Source: Flavobacteriales bacterium
GTDB lineage: Bacteria; Bacteroidota; Bacteroidia; Flavobacteriales; UBA7312
Reading direction: 5' to 3'
Assembly (NCBI GenBank): GCA_016779935.1
Contig: JADHMQ010000004.1
Span: 40,760 to 104,759 of the forward strand
Length of the DNA stretch: 64,000 nucleotides
Below the pieces are notes generated by a model. It worked only from the letters and a program-made list of their open reading frames with translations. It had not been told where the DNA came from and did not search any database. Below, in pieces: positions 17,409 to 25,358 of this stretch; the first letter of the stretch is position 1, and every line of letters starts with the position of its first letter. Made by a program: the position numbers and the translations under genes.

Positions 17409-17610
17409 ATCTGTAGATGGAGTTATTTCTGCTAAATGGAGCTCTGAGACGGAAATGATGGTAGTTAAGTTTCACTCTGAAAAAACTAATCTTGATGAAA
17501 TTCAAAAAAAGATAGCGTCAGTCGGTTATGACACTGAGAAGCACAAAGCAGATGACGAAGTCTATGAAAATTTACACCACTGTTGTAAATATGACAGAGA
17601 TAAAAAATAA
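17347..17610 (+). pseudogene. Heavy-metal-associated (HMA) domain gene with disordered 5' end
   Basis: From about 17401 the frame encodes a clear HMA-type sequence: AAKSVDGVISAKW, KTNLDEIQKKIASVGYD and a C-terminal LHHCCKYDRDKK, as in small Bacteroidota metal-binding proteins. Upstream, the frame has no start codon and lacks the N-terminal cysteine motif. The reverse strand of 17347-17408 encodes GMENCTMGCAA, matching the missing metal site. Inverting that segment would give an ORF starting MENCTMGCAAKSVDG (77 aa), though still lacking a full first beta strand. It is in frame with pheS across the TAG and sits 16 nt before the T9SS cargo gene. It may be a pseudogene, a switched-off form, or a misassembly. 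Confidence 0.6.
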
Positions 17611-17626
17611 CATTTTACTTAAACAT

Positions 17627-18370
17627 ATGAAAAAACTAATATTAGCCGTAGCGGCTATCTCTTGCTGTATGTTATCAAACGGTCAAAGTACAGCTACCGA
17701 CTTTACAGTTGACAATTGTGATGGAGAATCTTATAATTTATTTCAAGACCTTGATGCTGGAAATGTTGTTGTGATTGCATGGGTGATGCCCTGTGTGTCT
17801 TGCATTGCCGATCCTGTTTCGGCATATTCTGTTGTTAAAGAATACAATCCAGACAAAGTGAAGTATCTAATGGTAGATGATTATGCTGACCACGAATGCT
17901 CTGTGATTCAAACATGGTCCGAAAATTATCAGATGGGTGATGTGACCAAGTTTTCTAATTCAGCAATAAGTATGAGTGATTATGGCGTTGATGGAATGCC
18001 AAAAATCGTTGTGTTGGGATGTAACAGTCATAAAATATTCTACAATGAAAACAGTTCATCGGAAGGAATAAAGGAAGCTATCGACCAAGCGATAGAAAAG
18101 TGTTCAAATACTTCCATTATTGATAATGTTACTAATCAGGCTGAAGATTTAAAATTATCTATATTTCCAAACCCAACACAAGAAAGATTGACTATTAATA
18201 GTCAATATCAAGACGCTTTTACGATTAAGATTTTTAACTCTTTAGGAAAGCTCGTTTTTAAAGAAGAGAATTTTCACTCTACTATATCCGTTGATGTTTC
18301 AGCTTTTACAGAAGGACTTTACTTTCTTGAATATTTGAATCATTCCAAATCGTTTATCGTTAATAAATAG
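17627..18370 (+). CDS. Secreted thioredoxin-like protein with T9SS sorting domain
   Basis: A 247-aa exported protein. The signal peptide (about 1-19) is followed by a thioredoxin-like domain with the redox motif CVSC at 56-59 (AWVMPCVSCIADP) and a GMPKIVVLG strand. The C-terminal part (about 165-247) is a type A T9SS sorting domain: LSIFPNPTQERLTI, GKLVFKEE and GLYFLEY. The expected fate is secretion or surface attachment. The open frame reaches back to 17528, but the ATG at 17627 starts a proper signal peptide. Between an HMA gene and a barrel gene, a role in copper or thiol handling is an inference. Confidence 0.82.
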   Translation: MKKLILAVAAISCCMLSNGQSTATDFTVDNCDGESYNLFQDLDAGNVVVIAWVMPCVSCIADPVSAYSVVKEYNPDKVKYLMVDDYADHECSVIQTWSENYQMGDVTKFSNSAISMSDYGVDGMPKIVVLGCNSHKIFYNENSSSEGIKEAIDQAIEKCSNTSIIDNVTNQAEDLKLSIFPNPTQERLTINSQYQDAFTIKIFNSLGKLVFKEENFHSTISVDVSAFTEGLYFLEYLNHSKSFIVNK

Positions 18371-18379
18371 AACTTAAGC

Positions 18380-19384
18380 ATGAAAAAAATCATAATAGTA
18401 ATCTGTTTGTTAATAGGCAGTAAATATCTTTTCTCTCAAGGGTGTTGTTCTGGAGGTTCTGGCAGTCCAATTTCAGGTGGCGCAGCTTCTGGAGTATTGT
18501 TAGAAAATCAGATGGAAATTTCCACCAGTTATCAATATATCAGCTCTCACCTTTTCAAAACAAACAATAATAAGGATACGGTATCAATATTGAATGACAC
18601 ACTCAGTTCGGATTATCTTTTTTTTAGAACAGACTATGGTCTGAGTGAAAAACTAACTATGTCTGTTGCACTGGGGTATTTTTTAGATAAATCTATTGAT
18701 AATAAAAATGAATCGTACTCCACTTCAGGGGTTTCTGATTTAATTCTTTTCCCACGTTACAACATTTTCAATTGGAAAAGAGATAACCATAGAACTGAAA
18801 TAACAGTTGGACTTGGCTTAAAATTCCCAATAGGTAGCCATAAGGATTCTAGTTTATTGTTTTCTAATCCTATAATTGGTGATATATACGCTTATAACCC
18901 GCCCATTGCACAGTTGACTAATGGTTCACAGGACGCTATGTTTTATTCCTTTTTTTACAGAACATACCCTAAGAAGAAATTCAGAGTGTTTGCTAATACC
19001 TTGTACATTAAAAAAGCATTTAATTCTTTGGGCCAAAAGTTTGGAGATTACTCAAGTGTGAGTTTGTTTGTCGGTAAAAGTCTTCCTAAAAACTTTGGTG
19101 TTACTGGTCAGTTAAAATATGAGCAAGTTGGAAAGATAGAGGCGGCTAATGGGGTAGACTTAATTAATTATAATGTAGAGGAGCATTCGACAGGGCTTAA
19201 AAAATTCTTATTTGTTCCACAAATTAGCTACTCCGATAAAGGCTTCACCTATTTTGCTACAGCAGACATCCCTATGTATGAGGATTTAAATGGTTCTCAG
19301 TTTGCTACTCAAACTCAATTTACAGTAGGAGTATCGTATCGTTTTTTAGCGAAAGAGCCTGAAGTGGGTGGGGTTTTACACTAG
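18380..19384 (+). CDS. Probable outer-membrane beta-barrel protein of unknown substrate
   Basis: A 334-aa protein with a signal peptide ending near LFSQG and a mature N-terminus GCCSGGSGSPISGGAASGVL that has vicinal cysteines. The rest alternates polar and hydrophobic residues in long strands ending in aromatic residues, finishing with FTVGVSYRF, as expected for a barrel. It follows the thioredoxin-like gene by 9 nt and likely shares its transcript. The Cys-rich start and the HMA neighbour hint at metal-related transport, but no substrate can be assigned. Confidence 0.65.
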   Translation: MKKIIIVICLLIGSKYLFSQGCCSGGSGSPISGGAASGVLLENQMEISTSYQYISSHLFKTNNNKDTVSILNDTLSSDYLFFRTDYGLSEKLTMSVALGYFLDKSIDNKNESYSTSGVSDLILFPRYNIFNWKRDNHRTEITVGLGLKFPIGSHKDSSLLFSNPIIGDIYAYNPPIAQLTNGSQDAMFYSFFYRTYPKKKFRVFANTLYIKKAFNSLGQKFGDYSSVSLFVGKSLPKNFGVTGQLKYEQVGKIEAANGVDLINYNVEEHSTGLKKFLFVPQISYSDKGFTYFATADIPMYEDLNGSQFATQTQFTVGVSYRFLAKEPEVGGVLH

Positions 19385-20502
19385 TCTTTAAACGGATGTC
19401 GTTGAGTCCATTTTTTTGGCTTTATAGCATTTAGTAGAGGTCTCAATACCCATCTAAGTAGAGGGTTGTGTATGTAGATATAGATGTATGATTTCATCGG
19501 AACAGCACCTACATTGCTTTTAAACTCAGCTGCAGTTCTGCCAAATATGACCCTATTGACACGGTTTTGAATAGCATGCTTAATACTTTCGTTAAGTATA
19601 CGTTCGTAGAGTCCGTACTCTTGGTTGTATTTATAATCTAAGCCGATAAAGTAAGAGTATAAATTATTATTCGCCATTAGTTCGGAAGAAAAGCCAATAA
19701 GTTTTTTGTCTAAAAATAGGCCGTATACCTTACTCTTTGGGCGGTCCAGTGGCACGAGGTCTTTGAATACTCTAGAGTTAAAGGTAACCGCTCCAAAAGA
19801 AGAGTTTTTCTTTACGTTTTCAAAAAGTGCTTGAATTTCATCTTCGTATTGTATTAAGTCTTCTTTTGTTAATTGGATAATGTTAACGTCTTCACTTTTT
19901 TTCATCACTCCACGTAGTCGGCTACGGTATTTTTTCTTCAGGCTGTTGGTGTAGTCTTCAAAGCTTTTCCATTCGCTTGATAGAGGCAATTGCATATCTT
20001 CTTCGACCTCTATTTTTATAAGTTTCGGAAGTTCATCTACAGGATCTACAATGCCCAAGTGTGTGAAGAAGTGGTCAGGGATAATAAATTTATTGACACA
20101 TAATGTTAGTCGAATTTTCTTGAGTAGACTCGTTACAAATTCGTTTTTGTTTTCTATTCTATCTACACTAATGTTATTTACGTTGGTGATTAGACCATTT
20201 CCGATTACCACTACATTTAACCTTAACAAGCCCAACAAAAAACTAACAAAACCCTTATTTACCTGATTTCTTTTTTGATAGGAGCTAATTTTACCACCAC
20301 CTAAATTGAATTGTTGAGCATAGCCAACAACCCTATTATCCTTATCGTTTAATATGTAATACAGGTGTTTTATATTCTCAGCATGGTTTTTTTCCAGAGC
20401 TTGCTTGAACGGTAAAGACAAAAAAGGAGTAAGTTCTTTTTCTAGACTTTTCCACTGCTTGGAATCAACAGAATTTGAAGAAGTATGTAATTCTATATTC
20501 AA
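19381..20502 (-). CDS. GNAT/FemAB-like acyltransferase family protein
   Basis: A 373-aa cytoplasmic protein whose C-terminal half looks like a BioF2/FemAB-type GNAT fold (KKYRSRLRGVMKKSEDV; GFSSELMANNNLYSYFIGL; INRVIFGRTAAEFKSN-like segment). Related proteins transfer acyl groups in cell-wall or lipid metabolism. No substrate or precise family can be named. It overlaps the barrel gene tail to tail by 4 nt and is a single-gene unit with its own TAnnTTTG element. Confidence 0.62.
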   Translation of the reverse strand: MNIELHTSSNSVDSKQWKSLEKELTPFLSLPFKQALEKNHAENIKHLYYILNDKDNRVVGYAQQFNLGGGKISSYQKRNQVNKGFVSFLLGLLRLNVVVIGNGLITNVNNISVDRIENKNEFVTSLLKKIRLTLCVNKFIIPDHFFTHLGIVDPVDELPKLIKIEVEEDMQLPLSSEWKSFEDYTNSLKKKYRSRLRGVMKKSEDVNIIQLTKEDLIQYEDEIQALFENVKKNSSFGAVTFNSRVFKDLVPLDRPKSKVYGLFLDKKLIGFSSELMANNNLYSYFIGLDYKYNQEYGLYERILNESIKHAIQNRVNRVIFGRTAAEFKSNVGAVPMKSYIYIYIHNPLLRWVLRPLLNAIKPKKWTQRHPFKD

Positions 20503-20523
20503 GTGTTAGTCAATTAGTGAGGG

Positions 20524-20531
20524 CAAAAATA
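20524..20531 (-). promoter_or_regulatory. -7 promoter element for the acyltransferase-like gene
   Basis: The reverse strand reads TATTTTTG, an exact match, 22 nt before the ATG at 20502. Confidence 0.45.
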
Positions 20532-20559
20532 CAATTTAAATAAGTCTGTAGTCTTCGCT

Positions 20560-21813
20560 TTACAAATACACTATCAAAGATTCTTCTATACGTGTGGAGT
20601 AGGAAGGGGAGAGTTTTTCTCTTTTCATTTTCCACTGCTGTGCCTGACCTTGTATAGCTAAACGCACCTTATCGCGCCCCATTCTATCGTTAATTTTATC
20701 TAGTGCAGACATCACAGATTGTTGTTTTTGACGGTTTATAGCATCGAACAAACTGAGTTGCTGTTGCTGTTGAGGAACAATATCGCCAACAATAACTCCG
20801 GCTTTTTTATAAGTATAGCCAGGGCGGTATATTTTATCCAGGGCTTTTAGTGCAAAGCGGATAATTTCCATAGAGTCGTTAGTTGGAGAATCCAAAACAA
20901 AGGAGCTAAAGCCTTTGTATTGTTTGTCCGTTGGCTTGAAAGGATTGGTATGTATAAATACGCTTACTCTTGTGGTACAGCTTTTTTGTTTGCGAAGTTT
21001 GTAGGCGCAGCTAGAGGCGTAATTACTCACACTTTCTTTTAACTCTGCTATATGTGTTACCGTTTTGCCAAACGAACGCGAGGTGCAAATGTTCTTTTTT
21101 CTACTGGCATGTTCTTCTAGAGGAAAACAAGGAATGCCTTTCAGTTCCTTTACCATTCTTAGTCCAACAACAGATAGTCGACGTTTTACCCAGCTTTCTT
21201 CGGCTCTGCAAAGGTCATATGCTGTTTTTACACCCATATTTTGTAGCGTGCGAGCATGTCTTCTTCCTATGCCCCATAGGTCCTCTACGGCCAACCATTT
21301 GAGGGCTCTATTAATGAGTTCGGGCTTGTCTAACACAAAAACGCCAGACTTAGTGTGTTTTTTAGCGATAAGGCCAGCTACCTTGCACAAGGTTTTAGTA
21401 GGGGCAATACCAATAGATATAGGGATGCCCGTGTGTTGGATTACCTTTTTCTTTAAAGCGATACCCTTAGAAAGAGGGTCTCCTTCGCCTGTAAAATCCA
21501 TAAACGCCTCGTCAATAGAATAGACTTCCATTGCCTTTACTTCTTGCCGCATGGTGGACATTACCCTTTTAGATAAATCGCCATATAGCGTAAAGTTGGA
21601 GGAGAAAACATGGATGTTGTGCTGTCTTATTAGATGTTTGACTTGAAAAACAGGCACACCCATTTTTATTCCCAAAGCCTTACTTTCATTACTTCGTGCT
21701 ATAACACAACCGTCATTATTAGAGAGTACCAAAATGGGCTTTCCTTCTAATTTGGGCTGAAACACGCGTTCACATGACGCGTAAAAGTTATTACAATCCG
21801 CTAGTGCTAGCAT
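20560..21813 (-). CDS. umuC: DNA polymerase V catalytic subunit (Y-family)
   Basis: Error-prone translesion polymerase of 417 aa. The Y-family active site is visible in ALADCNNFYASCERVFQP at the start and YSIDEAFMDF around residue 100. Helix-hairpin-helix residues (LWGIGRRHARTLQNMGV) precede the little-finger domain, and a C-terminal UmuC-specific extension is present. Its start overlaps the end of umuD by 23 bp. It should act after DNA damage, when UmuD' is formed. Confidence 0.94.
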   Translation of the reverse strand: MLALADCNNFYASCERVFQPKLEGKPILVLSNNDGCVIARSNESKALGIKMGVPVFQVKHLIRQHNIHVFSSNFTLYGDLSKRVMSTMRQEVKAMEVYSIDEAFMDFTGEGDPLSKGIALKKKVIQHTGIPISIGIAPTKTLCKVAGLIAKKHTKSGVFVLDKPELINRALKWLAVEDLWGIGRRHARTLQNMGVKTAYDLCRAEESWVKRRLSVVGLRMVKELKGIPCFPLEEHASRKKNICTSRSFGKTVTHIAELKESVSNYASSCAYKLRKQKSCTTRVSVFIHTNPFKPTDKQYKGFSSFVLDSPTNDSMEIIRFALKALDKIYRPGYTYKKAGVIVGDIVPQQQQQLSLFDAINRQKQQSVMSALDKINDRMGRDKVRLAIQGQAQQWKMKREKLSPSYSTRIEESLIVYL

Positions 21814-22261
21814 TGGCTTTGTGGATGATAAACGTTACTACTCCCCATACCTGAAAGTTCATTTCTTCGGTAATTTTCATGGGTTTGTAGTTGTCGTTTG
21901 CCGGCATGAGGTAGAGCTCATCTTCGTTCTTTTTTATCCTCTTTACGGTAAACTCACCATTGACTACAGCTAATATAATATCGTTGTTTTTAGGCGTTAA
22001 GGCTCTGTCTATAACCATGACATCGGAGCTTTTGATACCCGCATCTACCATTGAATCGCCAATAGCGCGCACACAGAAAGTAGCAGAAGGGTGTTGAACT
22101 AGGTAATCGTGCAGATTTAAGTCCATATCCAAATAGTCATCTGCCGGTGAGGGGAAACCTGCCGGAACGCTATCTCCATACAGCGGAATATCGTCAAATG
22201 AAGCTTCTTCAATTGCATAAAATTGAAGCTTTTTGCTTGTATTTAGGTATTTAAATTTCAC
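21791..22261 (-). CDS. umuD: UmuD, self-cleaving S24-family subunit of DNA polymerase V
   Basis: A 156-aa S24 peptidase-family protein. The cleavage site Ala34-Gly35 lies in SVPAGFPSPADDY, with the catalytic pair Ser70 (GDSM) and Lys107 (TVKRIKK), as in UmuD and LexA. RecA-stimulated self-cleavage gives the active UmuD' that joins UmuC. No helix-turn-helix is present, so it is not LexA. It heads the umuDC unit and is divergent from proteorhodopsin across an AT-rich 196-bp gap. No firm SOS operator was found. Confidence 0.93.
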   Translation of the reverse strand: MKFKYLNTSKKLQFYAIEEASFDDIPLYGDSVPAGFPSPADDYLDMDLNLHDYLVQHPSATFCVRAIGDSMVDAGIKSSDVMVIDRALTPKNNDIILAVVNGEFTVKRIKKNEDELYLMPANDNYKPMKITEEMNFQVWGVVTFIIHKANASTSGL

Positions 22262-22422
22262 TTGTTAGGGTCAATTGGAGCATAAAATTAGCTCAAAAAC
22301 ACTAAAAAAAACAATTTTAAACGATTTTTTTTGATAAGTCACTTACTAGATTAAACATAAAAAAAATGATGTTAAAAATGAAAATGTCTAGTTAAAATAT
22401 TAAAAAGTTATACAAAATTATA

Positions 22423-22430
22423 TATGTTTG
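22423..22430 (+). promoter_or_regulatory. -7 promoter element for proteorhodopsin
   Basis: TATGTTTG is an exact TAnnTTTG match ending 27 nt before the proteorhodopsin ATG, predicting a leader of about 23 nt. The upstream AT-rich gap shows no clear -33 TTTG. Confidence 0.55.
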
Positions 22431-22457
22431 TACCACTAACTATTAAATTAACAAGTT

Positions 22458-23180
22458 ATGCTATTAGACATTCAAGTAATGAGGCCAGACGATTATGTAG
22501 GCTTCACGTTTTTTATCGGATACATGGCAATGTTTGCCGCATCTGTATTCTTTTTCTTTGAAAGAGGCAGTGTAGACGATAAATGGAAATTATCTCTTTT
22601 AATTTCAGGATTAATCACAGGTATTGCAGCAGTACACTACTTCTACATGCGTGATTATTACATGGCAACAGGAGATAATCCAACCTTCTTTAGGTATGTA
22701 GACTGGACATTAACAGTGCCGCTAATGTGTGTAGAGTTTTATCTACTGACTAGGGCTGCCGGAGCTACAAAAAGTTTATTGTGGAAACTAATTATTGCAT
22801 CAGTATGGATGTTGGTTGCCGGGTATATCGGTGAATCATTTAACCCAGAAGGTGGCGATACAGCACATTCAGTAAAATGGGGTGTAATATCTACAATAGG
22901 TTACATATACATTTTATACACTGCATGGTTTGGTGAAGTGGCACAATTAGCCGAGAAGAGTAATTCTGAAGTAGTCAAGAAAGGTGTTCGTACACTAGCA
23001 TGGTTCGTATTAGTAGGATGGGCAATCTATCCAATAGGATACATGTGTATGGAAGGTGGATGGTTAAGTAGTGTTATGAGTCCAAGTGATGTAGACTTAT
23101 GGTACAACATTGCAGATGCTATTAACAAAATCGGATTCGGTTTGGTAGTTTATAACATTGCCGTAACAGAATCAAAATAA
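22458..23180 (+). CDS. Proteorhodopsin, light-driven proton pump
   Basis: A seven-helix retinal protein of 240 aa in the inner membrane. Key residues are all present: His60 (equivalent of H75), Schiff-base counterion Asp82 in RYVDWTLTVPLM, proton donor Glu93, and retinal-binding Lys224 in DAINKIGFG. The D-T-E pattern marks a proton pump rather than a sodium (NDQ) or chloride (NTQ) pump. The spectral-tuning position (105 in the reference numbering) is Met90, which in Bacteroidota goes with green absorption. The retinal-forming enzyme is encoded next. It has its own promoter-like element. Confidence 0.97.
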   Translation: MLLDIQVMRPDDYVGFTFFIGYMAMFAASVFFFFERGSVDDKWKLSLLISGLITGIAAVHYFYMRDYYMATGDNPTFFRYVDWTLTVPLMCVEFYLLTRAAGATKSLLWKLIIASVWMLVAGYIGESFNPEGGDTAHSVKWGVISTIGYIYILYTAWFGEVAQLAEKSNSEVVKKGVRTLAWFVLVGWAIYPIGYMCMEGGWLSSVMSPSDVDLWYNIADAINKIGFGLVVYNIAVTESK

Positions 23181-23201
23181 CAATCATCGTTTTTGGTTAA
23201 T

Positions 23202-23240
23202 TTAAAGGCAGACTAGATATATTATTTAGTCTGCCTTTAA
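23202..23240 (+). terminator. 14-bp hairpin between proteorhodopsin and blh
   Basis: TTAAAGGCAGACTA (23202-23215) pairs perfectly with TAGTCTGCCTTTAA (23227-23240) around an 11-nt loop. There is no uninterrupted T-run after it (only AATATTTAC), so it may be a partial terminator or an mRNA-processing or stability element that lets rhodopsin mRNA exceed blh mRNA. Confidence 0.6.
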
Positions 23241-23255
23241 TATTTACAGAGGATT

Positions 23256-24152
23256 ATGAATCGATTTACATTCATATTTGTAGTTTGTATTTACGCATTA
23301 TTTCTGATTTATCAGGCCTTTGTAGAAATACCACTTAACAACCAACTTATTGGGGCATCCGTTTTAATTTTATTGTTTGGTATTCCGCACGGAGCTATTG
23401 ACCATGTTTTGTTTTTTAGAAAACGAAAAATGTCCCAGTTCAAGTTTTACGCCATCTACTTAGGTCTTATTGTAGCCTTTGTATTACTTTGGTTTTGGCA
23501 ACCTGTTGTCAGTTTTGTAATATTCTTACTCTTATCGGCTTTTCATTTTGGAGAATCGCAATTGGTTGACATTAAGTTAAGTCAGAAATGGCGACCAATA
23601 TTATTCTTTAGTTGGGGCTTAGCCTTACTTGCTAGCTTGGTGTATTACAACATCAATGAATTAGCTGGTATTACAGCTTTATTTCAAGATACTCAAGGCT
23701 TCTCGGTGGTGTATAATGAAGGGATGTTTTTTTGGTTTTATGCTATTACAAATGCATTAACGGTTTTGGCTTTAGGCTATCTATTTTTATCCGATAATAT
23801 TTCTTTTAAACGCTTTTCGTCAGAGATTTTTGTGATAGTATTGGTTCACCTTACCTTTTATCTTTTTCCATTTATAATTGGCTTTACCTTGTATTTTGTA
23901 ATACTTCATTCTATAATGGTAATGAATCAAGAGTATCAGTTTTTCAAGTCTGAACGCACTGATTTTAGCGTTATGGATTTCATGAAGCTACTCTTGCCTT
24001 ATTCATCTTTGAGTATAATTTTCACCACGGCATTAGTGCTATTGTCCTATAATGGAACTATAAATATTTCCGTTCCATTTTTAGCATTAATCATTATCTC
24101 GGTCATCACCTTACCTCATGCTATTGTGATGAATATCTTCTATAATAAATAG
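23256..24152 (+). CDS. blh: Beta-carotene 15,15'-dioxygenase, Brp/Blh family
   Basis: A polytopic membrane enzyme of 298 aa that cleaves beta-carotene into two retinals, the chromophore of the neighbouring rhodopsin. Conserved histidines likely to bind iron are seen in FGIPHGAIDH, AFHFGES, VILHSIMVMNQE and TLPHAIVM, spread over about eight hydrophobic segments. It lies 75 bp after proteorhodopsin with a hairpin between them. No carotenoid synthesis genes (crtE, crtB, crtI, crtY) are in the window, so beta-carotene must be made from another locus. Confidence 0.92.
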   Translation: MNRFTFIFVVCIYALFLIYQAFVEIPLNNQLIGASVLILLFGIPHGAIDHVLFFRKRKMSQFKFYAIYLGLIVAFVLLWFWQPVVSFVIFLLLSAFHFGESQLVDIKLSQKWRPILFFSWGLALLASLVYYNINELAGITALFQDTQGFSVVYNEGMFFWFYAITNALTVLALGYLFLSDNISFKRFSSEIFVIVLVHLTFYLFPFIIGFTLYFVILHSIMVMNQEYQFFKSERTDFSVMDFMKLLLPYSSLSIIFTTALVLLSYNGTINISVPFLALIIISVITLPHAIVMNIFYNK

Positions 24153-24155
24153 GTT

Positions 24156-24404
24156 TTATTTATCGAGATGACGCTTTAAAACTTTCTCAAGTTTTCGATC
24201 ACTTGTTCCACCCCAATGTTCAATAACCTCACCCTCATTGTATAGGTAGAAATAAGGAAAATATGGCGGCCTAATTTCTTCAGGCATATCTTCCTGCATG
24301 ATGTGTCTAAAGCCTAAATTGCGTTTTTCAGCTTCAGCTTTTACAATGGGTTCAAACGTCTTGCAAGGTCCACAACCTAATTTTTTTATCATTACAATTT
24401 CCAT
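24156..24404 (-). CDS. Small thioredoxin-family protein
   Basis: An 82-aa thioredoxin-like protein with the CGPC active site at residues 11-14 (KKLGCGPCKTFEPIV) and the cis-proline strand near PPYFPYFYLY. It has no signal peptide, so it is cytoplasmic. It is shorter than classical thioredoxin (about 105 aa) and lacks the first strand-helix pair. It lies tail to tail with blh, 3 nt apart. A TAnnTTTG element lies 39 nt upstream. Confidence 0.82.
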   Translation of the reverse strand: MEIVMIKKLGCGPCKTFEPIVKAEAEKRNLGFRHIMQEDMPEEIRPPYFPYFYLYNEGEVIEHWGGTSDRKLEKVLKRHLDK

Positions 24405-24442
24405 AGATTGTTGTTTAAAAAGGTTAACTTATTTATAGGGTA

Positions 24443-24450
24443 CAAAAATA
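24443..24450 (-). promoter_or_regulatory. -7 promoter element for the thioredoxin-like gene
   Basis: The reverse strand reads TATTTTTG, an exact match, 39 nt before the ATG at 24404. Confidence 0.4.
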
Positions 24451-24483
24451 AGCAAATTTGCTGTAATTTTTTAAATTCGCTTT

Positions 24484-24918
24484 ATGACCGTTCAACAAGT
24501 TGATGTAGAAAAAATCAGACCTTTAAGAAGTCATGTCCTTCGTCCTGGGCAGCCTATAGAATCTACAGATTACCATAGAGATAATGAGGCAACTACTTTA
24601 CATTATGCCGTAATGAAAAACGGTATAGCCTCCTGTATTGCAACTTTTTACCCTGAACCTTTGCAAGAAGTCAATTCGCATAGAGCTTACAGACTTAGAG
24701 GTATGGCAACTCACCCAGAATTTAGGAGGATTGGATTAGCATCAAATTTAATGCATATAGTCATTACTGAGCTAAGAAATAAGAGGTGTGATTTAATATG
24801 GTGTAAGGCTAGACTCGTAGCTGTAGAATTTTACGCTTCTTTGGGTTTTGTTAAAATTGGACCCATGTATGAAATTGATGGTATTGGACCGCATTTTACT
24901 ATGTATAAAAAATTATAA
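24484..24918 (+). CDS. GNAT-family N-acetyltransferase
   Basis: A 144-aa acetyltransferase. The acetyl-CoA binding motif A appears as RLRGMATHPEFRRIGLASNL, followed by motif B with ARLVAVEFYASLGFVKIG. The substrate is unknown. A TAAATTCG (24472-24479, one mismatch to the -7 consensus) stands 4 nt before the ATG, which would make this message leaderless. The next gene begins one base after its stop, so the two are probably cotranscribed. Confidence 0.85.
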   Translation: MTVQQVDVEKIRPLRSHVLRPGQPIESTDYHRDNEATTLHYAVMKNGIASCIATFYPEPLQEVNSHRAYRLRGMATHPEFRRIGLASNLMHIVITELRNKRCDLIWCKARLVAVEFYASLGFVKIGPMYEIDGIGPHFTMYKKL

Positions 24919-24919
24919 A

Positions 24920-25336
24920 ATGAAAGATAGAAAACAAATTCTTATAGCACTTCGCCCAAATATAGATTCTATTAAGGTTTATCTGAACACCAAAGATTTA
25001 GAGGCTTTTCAAAATGCAGTATTACGCCCTATATTAAAATTTCAAAATCATTTATTGCTGCAAATGTTTGTTCACTATGCTAGACAATATAAAGGGGTGT
25101 TTTTTAAATTAACTAGCCAGCAGAGGTTAGATTATATTCACAAATCCTTGAATACTAATCAAAGTTTTAAAAGTAAGCTTATTGGGATTGTTCTTGGTTT
25201 ATTTACAACAGAAGAGTATGTGTATTATAGTCAGAATTTATCAGCATTGAATAAGCGTATTATCAATATGTCTATTCAACGATTACAAGATCAGTCGGAA
25301 CAATTAGATGATTTAATTAATGAGTTTGAATCTTAG
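24920..25336 (+). CDS. Uncharacterised conserved helical protein
   Basis: A 138-aa soluble protein, mostly helical and basic (KQILIALRPNIDSI; RPILKFQNHLLLQMFVHYAR; KSKLIGIVLGLFTTEEY). From memory, similar Bacteroidota proteins are often labelled glyoxalase, but no glyoxalase fold or metal-binding motif can be seen, so I leave it unnamed. The reading frame extends back to 24848 inside the acetyltransferase gene; the ATG at 24920, one base after that stop, is the likely start. Cotranscription with the acetyltransferase is likely. Confidence 0.72.
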   Translation: MKDRKQILIALRPNIDSIKVYLNTKDLEAFQNAVLRPILKFQNHLLLQMFVHYARQYKGVFFKLTSQQRLDYIHKSLNTNQSFKSKLIGIVLGLFTTEEYVYYSQNLSALNKRIINMSIQRLQDQSEQLDDLINEFES

Positions 25337-25358
25337 AACTCTAAACGGTATATTTTTC

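Noticed and set aside
17528..17626. Upstream extension of the thioredoxin-like T9SS gene
   Set aside because: It overlaps the HMA reading frame in another frame and would place 33 residues before a good signal peptide; the ATG at 17627 is a better start.
21065..21523. 152-codon open frame antisense to umuC
   Set aside because: Shadow of the umuC coding strand without recognisable motifs or a plausible start.
22262..22300. Imperfect inverted repeat GGAGC...GCTC upstream of umuD as an SOS operator
   Set aside because: Only four paired bases with an AT-rich centre; no known operator consensus for this group to compare with.
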